From assembly GCA_003693705.1 (NCBI GenBank), contig RBZT01000558.1:1-41255 (forward strand): DNA of 41,255 nt. The letters run 5' to 3'. Made by a program: the position numbers and the translations under genes. How positions within the stretch are numbered: position 1 is the first letter of the stretch; each line of letters starts with the position of its first letter. The notes beneath the pieces are model-generated. The model had not been told where the DNA came from. It saw nothing but the letters and a program-made list of their open reading frames with translations, and ran no database searches. Shown here in pieces: positions 19,952 to 30,290 of the stretch. Source of the stretch: Polymyxa betae. Taxonomy: Eukaryota > Endomyxa > Phytomyxea > Plasmodiophorida > Plasmodiophoridae.

Positions 19952-20822
19952 ATGGTTGGCCCAACAATGATCTACCTGATACTGAGCCTATCTCAGTGCT
20001 TGGCTACATTCGATTCTGTGCCTAGTAATGTTACAGATTCTCTGGATCATGTTACCTTTAATCATCCCGACTTCGAGATTACAGACACCGGAGTAGGATT
20101 GCTGGCTCAGCTAGAAGGCATCTCTCTTTATTATGCATTATAGGAACCGATCTACCATAATTCTTATCCATTACAGCATTCTGATTTTGACCTGGATATC
20201 AATTTTGACGTATGAGATGATTTTATAACAGTGGTGTTATGAAATTGATTTATAATTCAGATAACTGAGAACGAAATATTTGAAATATTTGACACCCTCC
20301 CTGATATTGGAATGTTATCAACGCCAACGTTTCTCTTACACCATACAGATGCTGCAATGGCGTTTCATCCAATTCAGGAAACTCCGAACGAAATGCTTCC
20401 TTGTCAAGTCTCACGTCTTAGAAATCGCTGAGATTTTCATAATCAGAATGATTGGCCTAGTCATGTTACAGACTCACTGGAACAGACTCATGTTAGCTTT
20501 AATCAACCTGACCTCGAGATTACAGATTCCGGAGTATGGTTGCTGTTTCAGCACGAAGTCACCTCTTGTTTAACATGCATTATAGGAGCCGATTCTCCAT
20601 AATTCATATCCAATCCAAGATTCTGACTTTGCCCTGGATGTAAATTTTGATGTATGAGATGATTGTATAACTGTGGTGTTTTCAAATTGATATTTGATTC
20701 AGATATTGACAGAAAATGAAATTTGTGAAATATTGGACGGAGTTTATGATATTGGAGCGCTATCAACACCAACGTCTGGATTACATCATACAGATGCTGC
20801 AATACCTCTTTGGAAAATCTGA
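19952..20822 (+). CDS. Signal-peptide protein built of duplicated three-exon modules
   Basis: Exons 19952-20092, 20144-20209, 20261-20407, 20447-20533, 20586-20651 and 20703-20822, with introns of 51, 51, 39, 52 and 51 nt, all phase 0, give about 208 residues and a TGA stop. The N-terminus is a signal peptide (MVGPTMIYLILSLSQCLA). The rest is two tandem modules, each made of exons encoding NVTDSL..F..PD.EITD, then EPI.HNSYP..DSDF.LD, then ITENEI.EI.D..DIG.LSTPT with LHHTDAA. Modules are about 440 bp apart at DNA level, introns included, showing that genomic tandem duplication made the gene. The family is unknown to me. Ser/Thr/Asp-rich composition fits a secreted or surface protein. Confidence 0.6.
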
Positions 20823-20846
20823 GATTTTCATAAACAGAATGATGCG

Positions 20847-21111
20847 CCTAGTAATGTTACAGAGAGTCTGGAAAGACTCAGGTTGGTGTCTCTACACCTG
20901 TCGTCCACGTTTCAGAGCCCGGAGTAAGACTGCTCTGTCAGAAAGAAGTCAGATCTCCTTAAAATGGTTTATAGGATCTGGTTCTCCATGATTCAGATCC
21001 AATATAAGACCTCTTTAATACTCCAAGTTCCAACATCTCAGATTCCTATTTGGATTTGATCAGTCCGGCTTTACCTCGTATTCCGGAATCTATGAATGTA
21101 GGCTTCTTTAT
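20847..21111 (+). pseudogene. Decayed third module of the repeat gene
   Basis: The sequence repeats the first two exons of the module (NDAPSNVTESLE, intron, then LVLHDSDPI) but has a one-base deletion in the first exon and a TAA where the intact copy has a Gln codon. The module donor site before it is also deleted in the preceding copy. It is best read as a non-coding relic of the tandem array. Confidence 0.55.
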
Positions 21112-21153
21112 CAAGTCTAATGTCTTACAATTTTTCTGAGAGATTTGTATAGA

Positions 21154-21639
21154 ATGATGAACCTGTCGAGAAAAAAATCCCGGAAACGTCCTCGTGTTGG
21201 CGAGACATCGTCTCCAACCGACTTTCTGGATTCCTTCAATCACGATGTGACTGATATCAATGATTATAACAGTCTTTGCAAGTTTCTGGTGAAATTGAAT
21301 GTGCCTTTCTGTCCGCCTGTATTTTGACTGTACTTTTAGATCAAAGAGCCGAGTGATGAGGAACTTGAATTCCTGTCTGCAGAGTCCGATGGTGCTGCAG
21401 GTCTATGCTCCATGACTTTAGTTATCAATGTAAAAGGACATGATCTGGATGTGAGCGAGATTCCGCGAAGCCGTTATGCTCACAGCACATTACAGAAACT
21501 GATTCTGATCGCGAATCTGTATCGGAAATTGATCGCGGCCTCTCGGATGTTCAAATGGATTTGGAGGAAGGTTGATAGGAAAATACGGACTTGGTTGTCT
21601 GTTGTGGGTCGTCCTGTAATGCGATGTGTCATGAAATGA
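21154..21639 (+). CDS. Unknown protein, copy 1 of a duplicated two-exon gene
   Basis: Exons 21154-21288 and 21340-21639, joined by a 51-nt intron (GTGAAA..TTTTAG, phase 0), encode about 144 residues ending in TGA. The start is basic (RKKSRKRPRV), followed by DINDYNSLCKFL across the intron, an acidic stretch (EPSDEELEFL) and a helical region STLQKLILIANLYRKLIAA. The next gene carries the same order (ITDYKTLCAFL, DDDEYAFL, TTLHKLILVASLFLKIVRA) with the intron at the same place. The family is not recognised. The basic start could be a nuclear signal, or the true 5' end may lie in the upstream module array. Confidence 0.45.
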
Positions 21640-21657
21640 TGCCAGAAGAATCTCCGA

Positions 21658-22576
21658 ATGTTTCAGACAGTCTGGGGGAATTCCTTCCCTTGTTCGAACG
21701 TGCATAAAAAATGTTCCGGAGATGAATGCCCATCCAAACTGTTAACTGCCGATCAGCCTATGAATCAAGTCCGTGATTGCCATGTTGACCATCCTGCTCA
21801 ACCTTGTCTGGAAAATCCGTCCGTTAAACGGAAATGTCTCTGCTCAGCTCCAAAAACTCCCGCTCTGGCACTGTTGAACAGTTTGCCTGAACTTCTGAAA
21901 TTGTTTGATTTTGGTGTCGAGAGCATCACAGACTACAAAACTTTGTGCGCTTTTCTCGTGAGTTTTCTTCATTTAGGATGCGGAATTTCACGCTGAAACT
22001 GTATTGCAGAAAAAGCCGCCTGATGACGACGAATACGCGTTTCTTACGGACAAAAACTTTATGAAACCATCAAGTGGGAAGAGATATGCTCCACAAGACC
22101 CGATTATTATCAAAGTTCTCGGTGATCAGCTCATATTGACCGAAATCTCGGACATCTCATCGTCAGAGACCACGTTACACAAGTTGATATTGGTGGCCAG
22201 TTTATTCCTAAAAATTGTTCGGGCTAAGAGGATCGACCCGAAATTGGACCTGATACGTCCAGGCTGTCATAATTGGCAGGCACGAACACTTTACCCAGTA
22301 TTTTCATGTGTTACAATATGCTGTCAGAATGATCTTCGGATTTTTCAATCTCGATGGGGAAATCCGTTTGCGCATAGTCGTTTTCGGAAGCTTTGTTCGA
22401 GGCACAATGGCAAGTGCGGATTTGAGACTCTCATTGTCAGTGACCATTACAGATACTCCATCAAATCACAATTAGTTTGTGATAGAGAACGCCTTTCTCA
22501 TTGTCTATTTAGACACTCTATGAAAGGAGTTGAGACGGTATTACTGTGTTCAATTTTATTCGTATTAACTGAATAA
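21658..22576 (+). CDS. Unknown protein, copy 2 of the duplicated two-exon gene
   Basis: Exons 21658-21957 and 22010-22576, joined by a 52-nt intron (GTGAGT..TTGCAG, phase 0), encode about 288 residues ending in TAA. The core matches the preceding gene. The first exon opens with a Cys-rich segment (WGNSFPCSNVHKKCSGDECP) that is echoed near the end of the second exon (WGNPFAHSRFRKLCSRHNGK), so the duplication unit spans more than the core. Because of this echo, the last part could be the start of a lost third copy rather than true C-terminus. Function unknown. Confidence 0.4.
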
Positions 22577-23463
22577 ATCACAGAAGGTCATGCTGGATTG
22601 TATTCAGCTAATGAATAATTACCTGAAGAAGAAGAATCTGATATATTCACCTAAACTGAGAGAATACCTCCTGAATTCTCTAAATCCAGTATTATACTGT
22701 CTTAGAAATCATTGTAATAATGATGTGGATTATTTCACTCATATATTTGACTTTATATAGATCATTATCAATTCCATCACAATTACTGTTCTGGACATCC
22801 TGGACAATGTCCTGCTCTTGTAAATGCTAACAAGAATGTTTTATCAATAAAGGATTGCTCAAATTGACTCAGTTCTACAAGTGCGTAATGCTCCATATTT
22901 ATCTACTTTCTTGACATTAAGAGATGGATCCATAAAACCAATCACCAACAAGACCAAAATTTCAAAATGTTTTGTTTCTGCAATGGCGAATTTTGTCAAA
23001 AATGCAAATTGCGGATTCGTGAGGGGTCCTCCGGATATCGTTCAACCACTTCAACAATAGAATGATAATCCGGACAATGTAGTCAACCAAATTCATGATC
23101 CCATTAGGCATATTTGTGTAAAAAGAATAGTGCATATTTCTATCTTCGTTGAGCGCTTAACCTACGAATATTCTCGGAGATAGATCCGCCCAGGCATGAT
23201 GGCTGTATTTTTAGCCCTTCGGAGGGCTTGCGGACCTGAACAGTGAAATCAATCACGACCATCCCTACAGGGAGTTGAGCCCTGAATCTTCACGAGGCTG
23301 TCGAGGTCCCAAACTGCTCTCCCAGCTTTCAATATCATTGCGGCTATATCTCAAAGCCAGCTTTCGCTGCTTCCCGCAACAATTTCGACATATGTTTTGC
23401 TATGTGTCCATAGAGTGTCGTAAAAATAGTGTATTCGGGCTGCTTTTGTATTTTGCGCGATCT
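22577..23463. other. Intergenic, nothing recognised
   Basis: AT-rich DNA downstream of the duplicated genes. No domain-bearing frame or repeat that I can identify. Confidence 0.4.
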
Positions 23464-24040
23464 TTATTTAGATAGCGTGCGCGTCAGTTTTGAGCATCTG
23501 ATACGTAGATGTTCGAGTGTTTCGCGCTTGAGTATACAACATCGGCATTTATATTTATCGTTCTTAAATGAATATCTCTTTGGATATTCATTGAACTGAC
23601 TCGATTTCCCATTCGTATCAAGATATCTCTGTAGTCTCGCTCGGGCATTTTTCTTCAAATGTAACCGGTATGAGCTTCGTAAAAGATCATTCTGGGTTGG
23701 TTCCCCAGATTGTGCGGCGTCCTTTGCTAATTCATCAATAGCATTGCTTTCCGGGATCGCCGCTCGGTTTGGCTAGAAGCGAAGTACAGTTCCACTGTAA
23801 TATTTCGGGCCAGTTTGGCAAGATTCTTTGCGCAATCTTTAACACTGATATCGGACTTGAAATATATCATGGCTTGACAATCCCTTTATCAAATTGCGAT
23901 GATTTCCGATAACAAGTTTGTGACGGATTTTATCATCTTTATGCTCTGGTTTATTATGATGAAGATTGAACAACGATAGTGCTGTTCTGATATTCATTGT
24001 ATGAGATTCGTACGTGCTGAGCATCGAGAGCTCAAGAAGC
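23464..24040 (-). mobile_element. 3' remnant of a non-LTR (LINE) retrotransposon
   Basis: On the minus strand a frame resembles the end of LINE RNase H (IPESNAIDELAKDAAQSG, compare IPGNE.AD.LAK) followed by the C-terminal tail with a zinc-knuckle-like C-R-C-C...ETLEHLRIRC. The upstream sequence to about 24040 has fragments in other frames (NIRTALSLF..., compare the RNase H segment before the last motif). No reverse transcriptase core is present and the frame is broken, so this is a dead 5'-truncated copy. Parts of it recur at 26932-27330. Confidence 0.55.
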
Positions 24041-24270
24041 GATTTGAAACTTTTTGTCTGCTTTTGAGGGAATCGTATCTCACATCGAGCTTGTGTCGGT
24101 CTAAATTCGATGGGGATTCTTCAGACCAGCCAGTACGAGAACCAGCTCGACCCGGCTCTGTATGATATTCCCTCTCCTCGTGTTCCTTCGGTAAAGGAGC
24201 TTTTGGACTATGCAGTGACAATGTTATGAGAATCAATTATCGTTGAAATTTATAAAATTCTGTATTTTTC

Positions 24271-25194
24271 TCAAACATTTCCTGGCTGTGTTATATCGTG
24301 CCTGCACAAGGCACAAATCCTCTTCAGTCTGAGCCAACGCTCAATACACTCCTTATCAAACTAACCGACAGTTGAGTGAATCTTCGCCTCTGCCGATCTC
24401 AATAAAAACTTACCGAATGCCCACAAGGCAAAGTGATAATTTCATTACCAACTTGGTAATCATTCATGCAGATAGCACATTGTGTGCCTGATTCATCGAC
24501 AGTTCCATCTGGTCTCGTTATCGGATTCCCGTCGAATGTTTTATGCGGCAGTTTCGCAATCATGCGGCTCGTTGCCCGTTTTTCGCCAATTCCGCAGGCA
24601 TGCACTACAAAAAAATCTTATTACACCGATCATCCAACAAATCGGATACTTACAGCAAAGCAGTAGAAGCGGAAAGCAAAAACAGGTTGCAAGACACAGC
24701 AGCAATGGAATCGCAAAACAGAAATAAACGAGGCTGATTAATGCGACTGCATAATAGTATGATATTGGTGCAGTAAGGCGACATTCAGACGAAGAAAAGT
24801 ACCATAAATTGCCCAAAAACCAGACGAAAATCAGGTAAATTAGCAGCAAAGAATCGATTAAGCTAATCCATACTGGGACAGATATTCGCCCGATCCTGGC
24901 GTTATTAATAAAGTAAATGCTTAACGGAATTCGTAGGACTAATCGACCCGAGTAAAGGAGAATCCATCGCCTCATTGGAGCCTCAACACAGTATTCATAG
25001 GGCCAGACCACGGCCAGGATGACGATCGACGTCAGAAATTCGGCGACCTGATAGATCAGCCAAACTAATTGCCATGGAGCGCGCTCCCTGATTTCATTAA
25101 GGGCATGCCAAGCATTCACACGAACTCGACGACGGCCGTCAGCTGCAGCAGCAGCCGTGTTAGTAGCTGGGCCGCGCCCCGAATTCGCTAACAT
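24271..25194 (-). CDS. Multi-pass membrane RING finger E3, At4g11680-like
   Basis: Exons 24654-25194, 24414-24604 and 24271-24360, with introns of 49 and 53 nt that both start GTAAGT and keep phase, give 273 residues and a TGA stop. After a basic N-terminus there are about four hydrophobic segments (VAEFLTSIVILAVVW, SLIDSLLLIYLIFVWFLG, YYAVALISLVYFCFAIPLL, CLATCFCFPLLLL), then a linker and a C-terminal RING: CAIC, CGHSFDKEC, RWL, CALC. This order matches plant membrane RING-H2 proteins of the At4g11680/At1g12760 type, which ubiquitinate at internal membranes. The fifth zinc position is Asp instead of the usual His (GHSFD, not GHSFH), right after the second intron. There is no classical signal peptide. 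Confidence 0.85.
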
Positions 25195-25865
25195 GACCAG
25201 GACAGCAATCGTTTTGAAAAGAATTCACCTCCAAAGGGAGATCACCAATTAATCTTCCATGAAAACACAGACTGATAGAGAGCACCTGGAATCTGGTCTG
25301 TCTTCGACAACCTTCGTGTCTACACCTGATTGTAAACTCCGATGAATCGGCCGCATGCAATTGCGATTATGGTCGATGCTGCCATGTCGATCGACTGTCG
25401 ACGTCTCTATAAGGAAGGTGATAGACATCAGACAGAAGGTCGCATAATTTGAATCATCATTGCTAAGGGGGGAAATTTATGTTACCATGTTTAGCAATTG
25501 GTATTTTGGGCCCAGTCAGTCATAGAGATAATTTTTGTATCAACTGATTATTTTCTCCGTGATGGATTTTGGCTTGAGGAATCTGAGAAAAGTGCGTCGG
25601 TGGTTTTTTTCTGAGTGGCTTGATTTTGGCTTAAAAAGGTGCGTCGTTGGATTTTGGCTCTCAACTGGGGACGACTTTTTTAACAAAAATGTCCTTGGCT
25701 TTGGCTTTAGCTGCGCATTGGAGATGCTCTAATGAAGTAAATAAATACTGCGCCACAGCGCACTATTTAGACTTAGTGAAGTGCTCTTACAGACATCATC
25801 TTCATTTGTTCTCGAAAGAGGATGCAGCGATTGGCCCAGACCTGATTCTCTGTCTGCGGTTGCAA
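25195..25865. other. Spacer with an imperfect repeat and a possible MITE end
   Basis: Between 25560 and 25705 the phrase GATTTTGGCT recurs three times, twice beside GTGCGTCG. The stretch ends GCATTGGAGATGCTCTAAT (25716-25734), whose complement ATTAGAGCATCTCCAATGC resembles a terminal motif common in plant MITEs. No matching left end was found. Confidence 0.35.
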
Positions 25866-26664
25866 TGCCAGAGTCGAGGCGACCGTCGCTCTCGCAGCCA
25901 GACGTTGACGAAGAGGACACTCAACTCCATCATGAAGTCGCGCAGGAGCTTCCGAACCATTTGTCGATAGCGTCTGCAACGACTGTTACAACTCGTCTAT
26001 TGAATCTGTCGAGACGGAGAACTGGCTCAGTTCATCATCGCCACCAGATCGTGCTCCATGTCATTGTTGAGATTTGTGCGATCGATAAGGTCGGCGTTTT
26101 CGAAAGTCGTGCGTGGATCTGATTATCGCTGCAATGAAACCTGATCAATCCAGCTGTTGCTGAAACAACTGCTGAGTTTCAAAATTCGCATCAGATCGCT
26201 AAAGCTTATTCGAGGGATATGAAAATTCGCTCTTCCGACCTGAACAGTGCAAAGATCGTTTTGCGACATTTGAGATATTCAACAATCTCGCGGAAAGTTT
26301 AGCCGAGGTCGATGTTTTGACCAAAGATGCTGACAAATTCGTCGCATTGAAAAGGCAAGAGTTAGAATCTGTGATGAACAATAATACTGAAGGCAGAAAT
26401 CCAGAACCCGCTGATGAAGGATGCTGCAATTGCCGTTTTCCAAAAAAGCAGCCTAATCCCCAGAATCGTCAAAAAGGCGAGAATCCTCGAAAGCCATCAA
26501 CTGGATGTTCGGCATTCAGGTCGCAATCAGTTAGTCATGAAGGACCAATGTCATTCCCGATTGCACCAGAATCTGGTTTAATCTGGATCGTTATTTACCT
26601 TGTTCGACACCCAAACCCTAACTCTGGGGTCGCAGTTCGAGTTGGACCTGAAAGTTTGTATTGA
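25866..26664 (+). CDS. Possible three-exon gene, unknown, coiled-coil-like
   Basis: From ATG 25866 a GC-rich frame (MPESRRPSLSQPDVDEEDTQ) is followed by segments that can be joined by two introns of the usual type. The second segment has AEFQNSHQIAKAYSRDMKI and the third EVDVLTKDADKFVALKRQEL, both helical and charged. The second junction (GTGCAA..GTTTAG, 56 nt) is phase-consistent; the first is less certain. The tail is Asn/Pro/Lys-rich with a CCNC cluster. The last part contains a telomere-like box (AAACCCTAAC, 26612-26621), so true coding may end earlier. No family is recognised. Confidence 0.25.
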
Positions 26665-26931
26665 TACTCCTGAATGAACTGCTATTGATCTATGGCCATT
26701 TAGGAACTCAAAAACAGCAAATGAGCTTTACAATTTAGATCTTTTATGTTTATATTACCCGTCGTTATGGAGTTGAAGAAAATAGAAGAGCATAGACGCT
26801 TCTGACATTTCTGACTCGGCATCCTTAAATCACGTCCAGATATTGTTGGGATGCAATAGATCTGTATGAGCCGCTAGCAGAGGCTACGAATGCTCGGACC
26901 ATTCCGGTTGGCGATTCGCCTGAACTGTTAG

Positions 26932-27330
26932 GATGAGCATCTCGTCGATAGCATTGCATTCCGGGATCGCCGGCTCGGTATGGCTAGGAGTGAAGTGCAG
27001 TTCCACTGTAATATTTCGGGCCAGCATGGCAAGATAAAAGTCGAACAAGGGTCCGTGCTTATCTGAGCTCTTCTTACAGATGTCATCAGCATGGCCAAAG
27101 CGGACGCCTTCTATTTCAGTGCTCTTTAAAACACAGGTTACAGTTCTCTAGCGTTTCGGGCTTACAAAGTTTCCCACGAATATCACTCAGCTTCCTATCG
27201 CGAATATCGGACTCGAAATATAAATTGGCTTCATAAACTGGTTATCGAATTGCGATGAATTTGGATACACAGTTTGTGACGAACGCTGACGCTTTTCGAT
27301 TATCATCTTTATACTGTGATGTATTAGGAC
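26932..27330 (-). mobile_element. Second, shorter relic of the LINE tail
   Basis: The blocks TTCCGGGATCGCCG..., GTGCAGTTCCACTGTAATAT and ATATCGGACTCGAAATATA, and the stretch around ATTGCGATGAATTT, match 23739-23960 in the same order and orientation. Different material sits between the blocks. It is too broken to code for anything. Confidence 0.5.
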
Positions 27331-27369
27331 GAAAAAATATTGAATTGCCATCGACCATCGTGCTGTACT

Positions 27370-27738
27370 TCATGAAAGCCGATTCATGTAAACTGATTCG
27401 CTTGATTGTATAATCATCTTTTTGTTTCGGAAAAGTGTGATTGCAGCGATTCCGCCGAATAGCGCTCCACCTGTTAGCGAAGCTAAAACCCCTCCAGCCA
27501 TTCCAAGAGTTGCTAGAGCGCCCGTTGACTGCAATATGGCAATGATGCCACCTGATGGCACGGCTCCACCATATAACGACATGGCGCCGGCGGCCATCGA
27601 ACCGCCCTGTATACCGGATGCTGCGAATCCTGCAGCTTGCACCGCACTCACTGTTGCGGTCGGAGCTGCTGCGGCGCCAGCGACAGCGGCAGCCGCTACT
27701 TTTGCTGTTTTTAAATGCTCGGAATGTTGACTTGTCAT
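27370..27738 (-). CDS. ISG12/IFI6-27 family small membrane protein
   Basis: The 122-residue frame (ATG 27738, stop TGA) is Ala/Gly-rich and hydrophobic, with the hallmark of the Ifi-6-16/ISG12 family: SAVQAAGFAASGIQGGSMAA, then GGIIAILQSTGALATLGMAG and GGALFGGIAAI. In animals these proteins sit in mitochondrial, nuclear-envelope or ER membranes and affect apoptosis and innate responses; in a protist the role is unknown. The N-terminus is polar and then Ala-rich (AAAAVAGAAAAPTA), and the C-terminus carries charged residues (LFRNKKM). Length and pattern are normal for the family. A second, opposite-strand fragment of the same family lies about 360 bp away. No intron is needed. Confidence 0.75.
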   Translation of the reverse strand: MTSQHSEHLKTAKVAAAAVAGAAAAPTATVSAVQAAGFAASGIQGGSMAAGAMSLYGGAVPSGGIIAILQSTGALATLGMAGGVLASLTGGALFGGIAAITLFRNKKMIIQSSESVYMNRLS

Positions 27739-28056
27739 CAGCAATATAGACTATGTCGATTGTGTTCGACAAACAGCTTCTGGAAAATGTTTGAATTTGG
27801 ATTTTTCGAATGAATATAGTTCGGCTTCTCTGCACCAGTAATGGGTCAGGTTCAAGGACAGTTTGTCTGGATCTTCTGTCGCCGATCCGATACATCCCAG
27901 CTGTCTTCTGTTAACAGTTAATGGAACGTGTAAGTAGCACTTTTCTGGGACATTACAAGATATGGGCGCATTATACAATGACAACGAAATATCAATAACA
28001 ATCGACTCCTTTATGGAAGCACACAAAAGATCGCATTTCTGTCCATCAAAATCACG

Positions 28057-28200
28057 ACTGTTTGGTCCGAAATCAAAGCGACTGTTTGGTCCGAAATCAA
28101 AGTAGCGTCTGCCGCACCAGTTGGTGCCGTTCAAGCAGCTGGGTTTACAGCTGCAGGAATAAAGGCGGTTCGATGGCCTCTGGTAGAGATGTCTCTGCAT
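28057..28200 (+). pseudogene. ISG12-like fragment on the opposite strand, with a 24-bp tandem repeat
   Basis: On the plus strand the frame reads TVWSEIKATVWSEIK and then APVGAVQAAGFTAAGIKA, the start of an ISG12 domain close to that of the gene at 27370-27738. It then loses similarity (RWPLVEM) and stops. The TVWSEIKA unit is an exact 24-bp tandem duplication (28057-28080 and 28081-28104, bar the last bases). It could be one exon of a gene that I cannot complete, but a truncated inverted duplicate is simpler. The minus-strand frame across it appears to be a shadow. Confidence 0.45.
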
Positions 28201-28491
28201 GCATTTCTTGACTCTATTATAAGTGGTTTTTATAACTAATTCTCTCTTAAAATTATCAAGCAAAAAGTCCACGGAAATGTTTCGCTAAATCTCAAAGTGC
28301 GAGTGCAGTTATGTCTACAAATACTTCGAGTTTATCATAAAAAGAGATATATGGAATAATCAAAACTCTACGACTTTCATAATCAAACCAACTTTAATAG
28401 TATTGCAGAGCTGATAGAATTACAGACCGAAAAACTCCGAGTATCTTTATGATTATAGCCATTATTTACATATTAAATGTCATAGCAATCG

Positions 28492-29193
28492 TCACACATT
28501 CATCTGCGGCATCGTCGGCGATCGATGCATCAGGACGGAATCCTTTAGCAATCGACAGCTGTCGTAATGGCTTCGTCCACACGTATACGCCAGATTTAAC
28601 GTCGTGCTGACCTTCTCTTCATTTAACAGCTCGATCTTATCATTGCCGTGTTCATGAATAACAATATTACACTTATAGAGGTTCATAGCAGCCTGAATCT
28701 CGAAATGTCCTCCCCATGTATTAGGGCGGCTATCATTACCAGGATGGCTCATACGATCGCAGTAGGAATCCAGACTTTCGTCAACCAAAAACGACTCGAA
28801 ATCCGCACGATGTTGGCGGATATATTCGACGGTCTGTTTTCGGACATCGTCCTTGTTGTAGCGAGTGTCTGGATCGAGCTGATTGAGCTGATCGGCGATC
28901 GCTGCGAACAAACAATCGCCATCAGGCTCGATGTGATTCCGGCGGAGACCTTCTTTGGCCAGCTGATCTCTGAAGGTCTGCGGCAGGCGACGTTCAGCAG
29001 TGTAGAAGCTGGGATAGCTGTAGGATCGATTGCGCAATTTGGGAGATTCGTCTACACGATACGGGAGGTCGCAGTCCGGGGCGGTGGGGTCTGCGAGACG
29101 AGGTGTGTCGTCAAGGATGCGGGTTTTGGGCTTGTTGGTGAAAACGAAGAGGAAGATCGCGAGGATAACGACGATGGTACAGAACCAGCTCAT
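28492..29193 (-). CDS. Membrane-anchored OTU-family deubiquitinase-like protease
   Basis: A single-exon gene of 233 residues ends in TGA. The N-terminus is one hydrophobic segment (CTIVVILAIFLFVF, residues 5-18) that works as a signal anchor, followed by a polar linker and an OTUD3-like OTU domain. The catalytic motif is PDGDCLFAAIADQL (Asp91, Cys94), the core is NTWGGHFEIQAAMNL near 158-172, and the catalytic His209 lies in RSHYDSC. The domain is very close to the OTU parts of the genes at 34.9 and 38.0 kb but has no RING exons upstream, so it is either the ancestral single-domain form or a copy that lost them. An anchor of this type would place the protease either in the lumen or, if inserted tail-inward, at the cytosolic face; topology is not resolved. 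Confidence 0.9.
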   Translation of the reverse strand: MSWFCTIVVILAIFLFVFTNKPKTRILDDTPRLADPTAPDCDLPYRVDESPKLRNRSYSYPSFYTAERRLPQTFRDQLAKEGLRRNHIEPDGDCLFAAIADQLNQLDPDTRYNKDDVRKQTVEYIRQHRADFESFLVDESLDSYCDRMSHPGNDSRPNTWGGHFEIQAAMNLYKCNIVIHEHGNDKIELLNEEKVSTTLNLAYTCGRSHYDSCRLLKDSVLMHRSPTMPQMNV

Positions 29194-30290
29194 AATAGGA
29201 GCAATCTTGGAGTGGGAGAAGATGTCCAGAGGTCAAATCGGAGAAATTCTTTCAGATCGTTGACCGAGATTAATCGTAGGATCGATCGTCACGGCATCCG
29301 CCACGGATCAGAAACGCGTTTTTGTAGAGAGTTCATTAAAGAATAAACCAGTTATCATTCAAAAAATTCGAATAAAGAGATACGGGACTCTTTTCTTTTG
29401 ATTTTTCTTGAAATATCGCAAAGATTTGATGTGTTTCAACTTAAAGTTTTCGATATGTCTTAAAGACTGTCTCACGCATTGACTGTGACCTGAACACTGA
29501 AATCTTTGAATTTATAGCGATATAGATTGAACCACTTTAGTTTTCGTTTTCTTTAAGAGATTTTACACTTTTTTTTTCAAAAAACCACTACCATGAAGTT
29601 GTTAGTGTCTATACATTTTCTAAGCCTTTGTACTTGAATTGATTAAAGTATCTATTACGATTTCTTTGAAGAATGGCTGTTTCCCAGCCCACCTTTTAAA
29701 TGTTTGGGTCCTTTTTCACTAAAGAGCTATTTCAAGATCTTGTCGAGACTGCGCTGTTTCGCTCTCGACATTATCACCGCAAATCTGTCTATACTTTCTC
29801 CAAGTACCATTTTAGCCTATCGAATTTGTACGTGAGGGCCTATGGCGAACTATGTAATGAATGGGTGAGAGCTGACAAAGGATCAACGACAAATAGATCC
29901 CGGTGGATTTTGTGACAGAAACAAATGTGAGAAATCCGATCTGGTTGCTGAGAGAGTCGAGAAACTCTGGATGAAAGGCCTATATAAGTCCGTCCATGCT
30001 GGTGAGATCCTCAACGAGTTTCGGACCAGGCAGGGGCCATTACGGCTGCAAGGCTCGAAGCAACCGTCGTGGGCGCGACAAAACTGCATTTTTCGCTCTA
30101 TAACAGAATCGGCTTTGTCCGAGATGCGTAACCATAACCCTAAAACCCTAACAAGAACTGAGATGATGTTACGGAAGCCCCCATAAACCCTCTGTCCGTC
30201 AATCTAGTAAGAGACCCTACAATCGACTGCAAAAACGATTCGAAACAACACGCGCATTGGTTATAGAGAGCGCCCATTCCGAGGCGGAAT
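29194..30290. other. Intergenic, nothing recognised
   Basis: AT-rich spacer between the OTU gene and ArgC. A pair of telomere-like boxes (ATAACCCTAAAACCCTAACA) lies around 30133-30152. Short frames have no domain. Confidence 0.4.

Noticed and set aside
27751-28272. 173-codon minus-strand frame next to ISG12
   Set aside because: It runs antisense to the ISG12-like fragment, and its internal repeat is explained by the 24-bp plus-strand duplication. It could still be a real exon, but nothing supports it.
28492-29346. Long plus-strand frame antisense to the anchored OTU gene
   Set aside because: The minus strand carries the complete OTU catalytic motifs; the plus frame has none.
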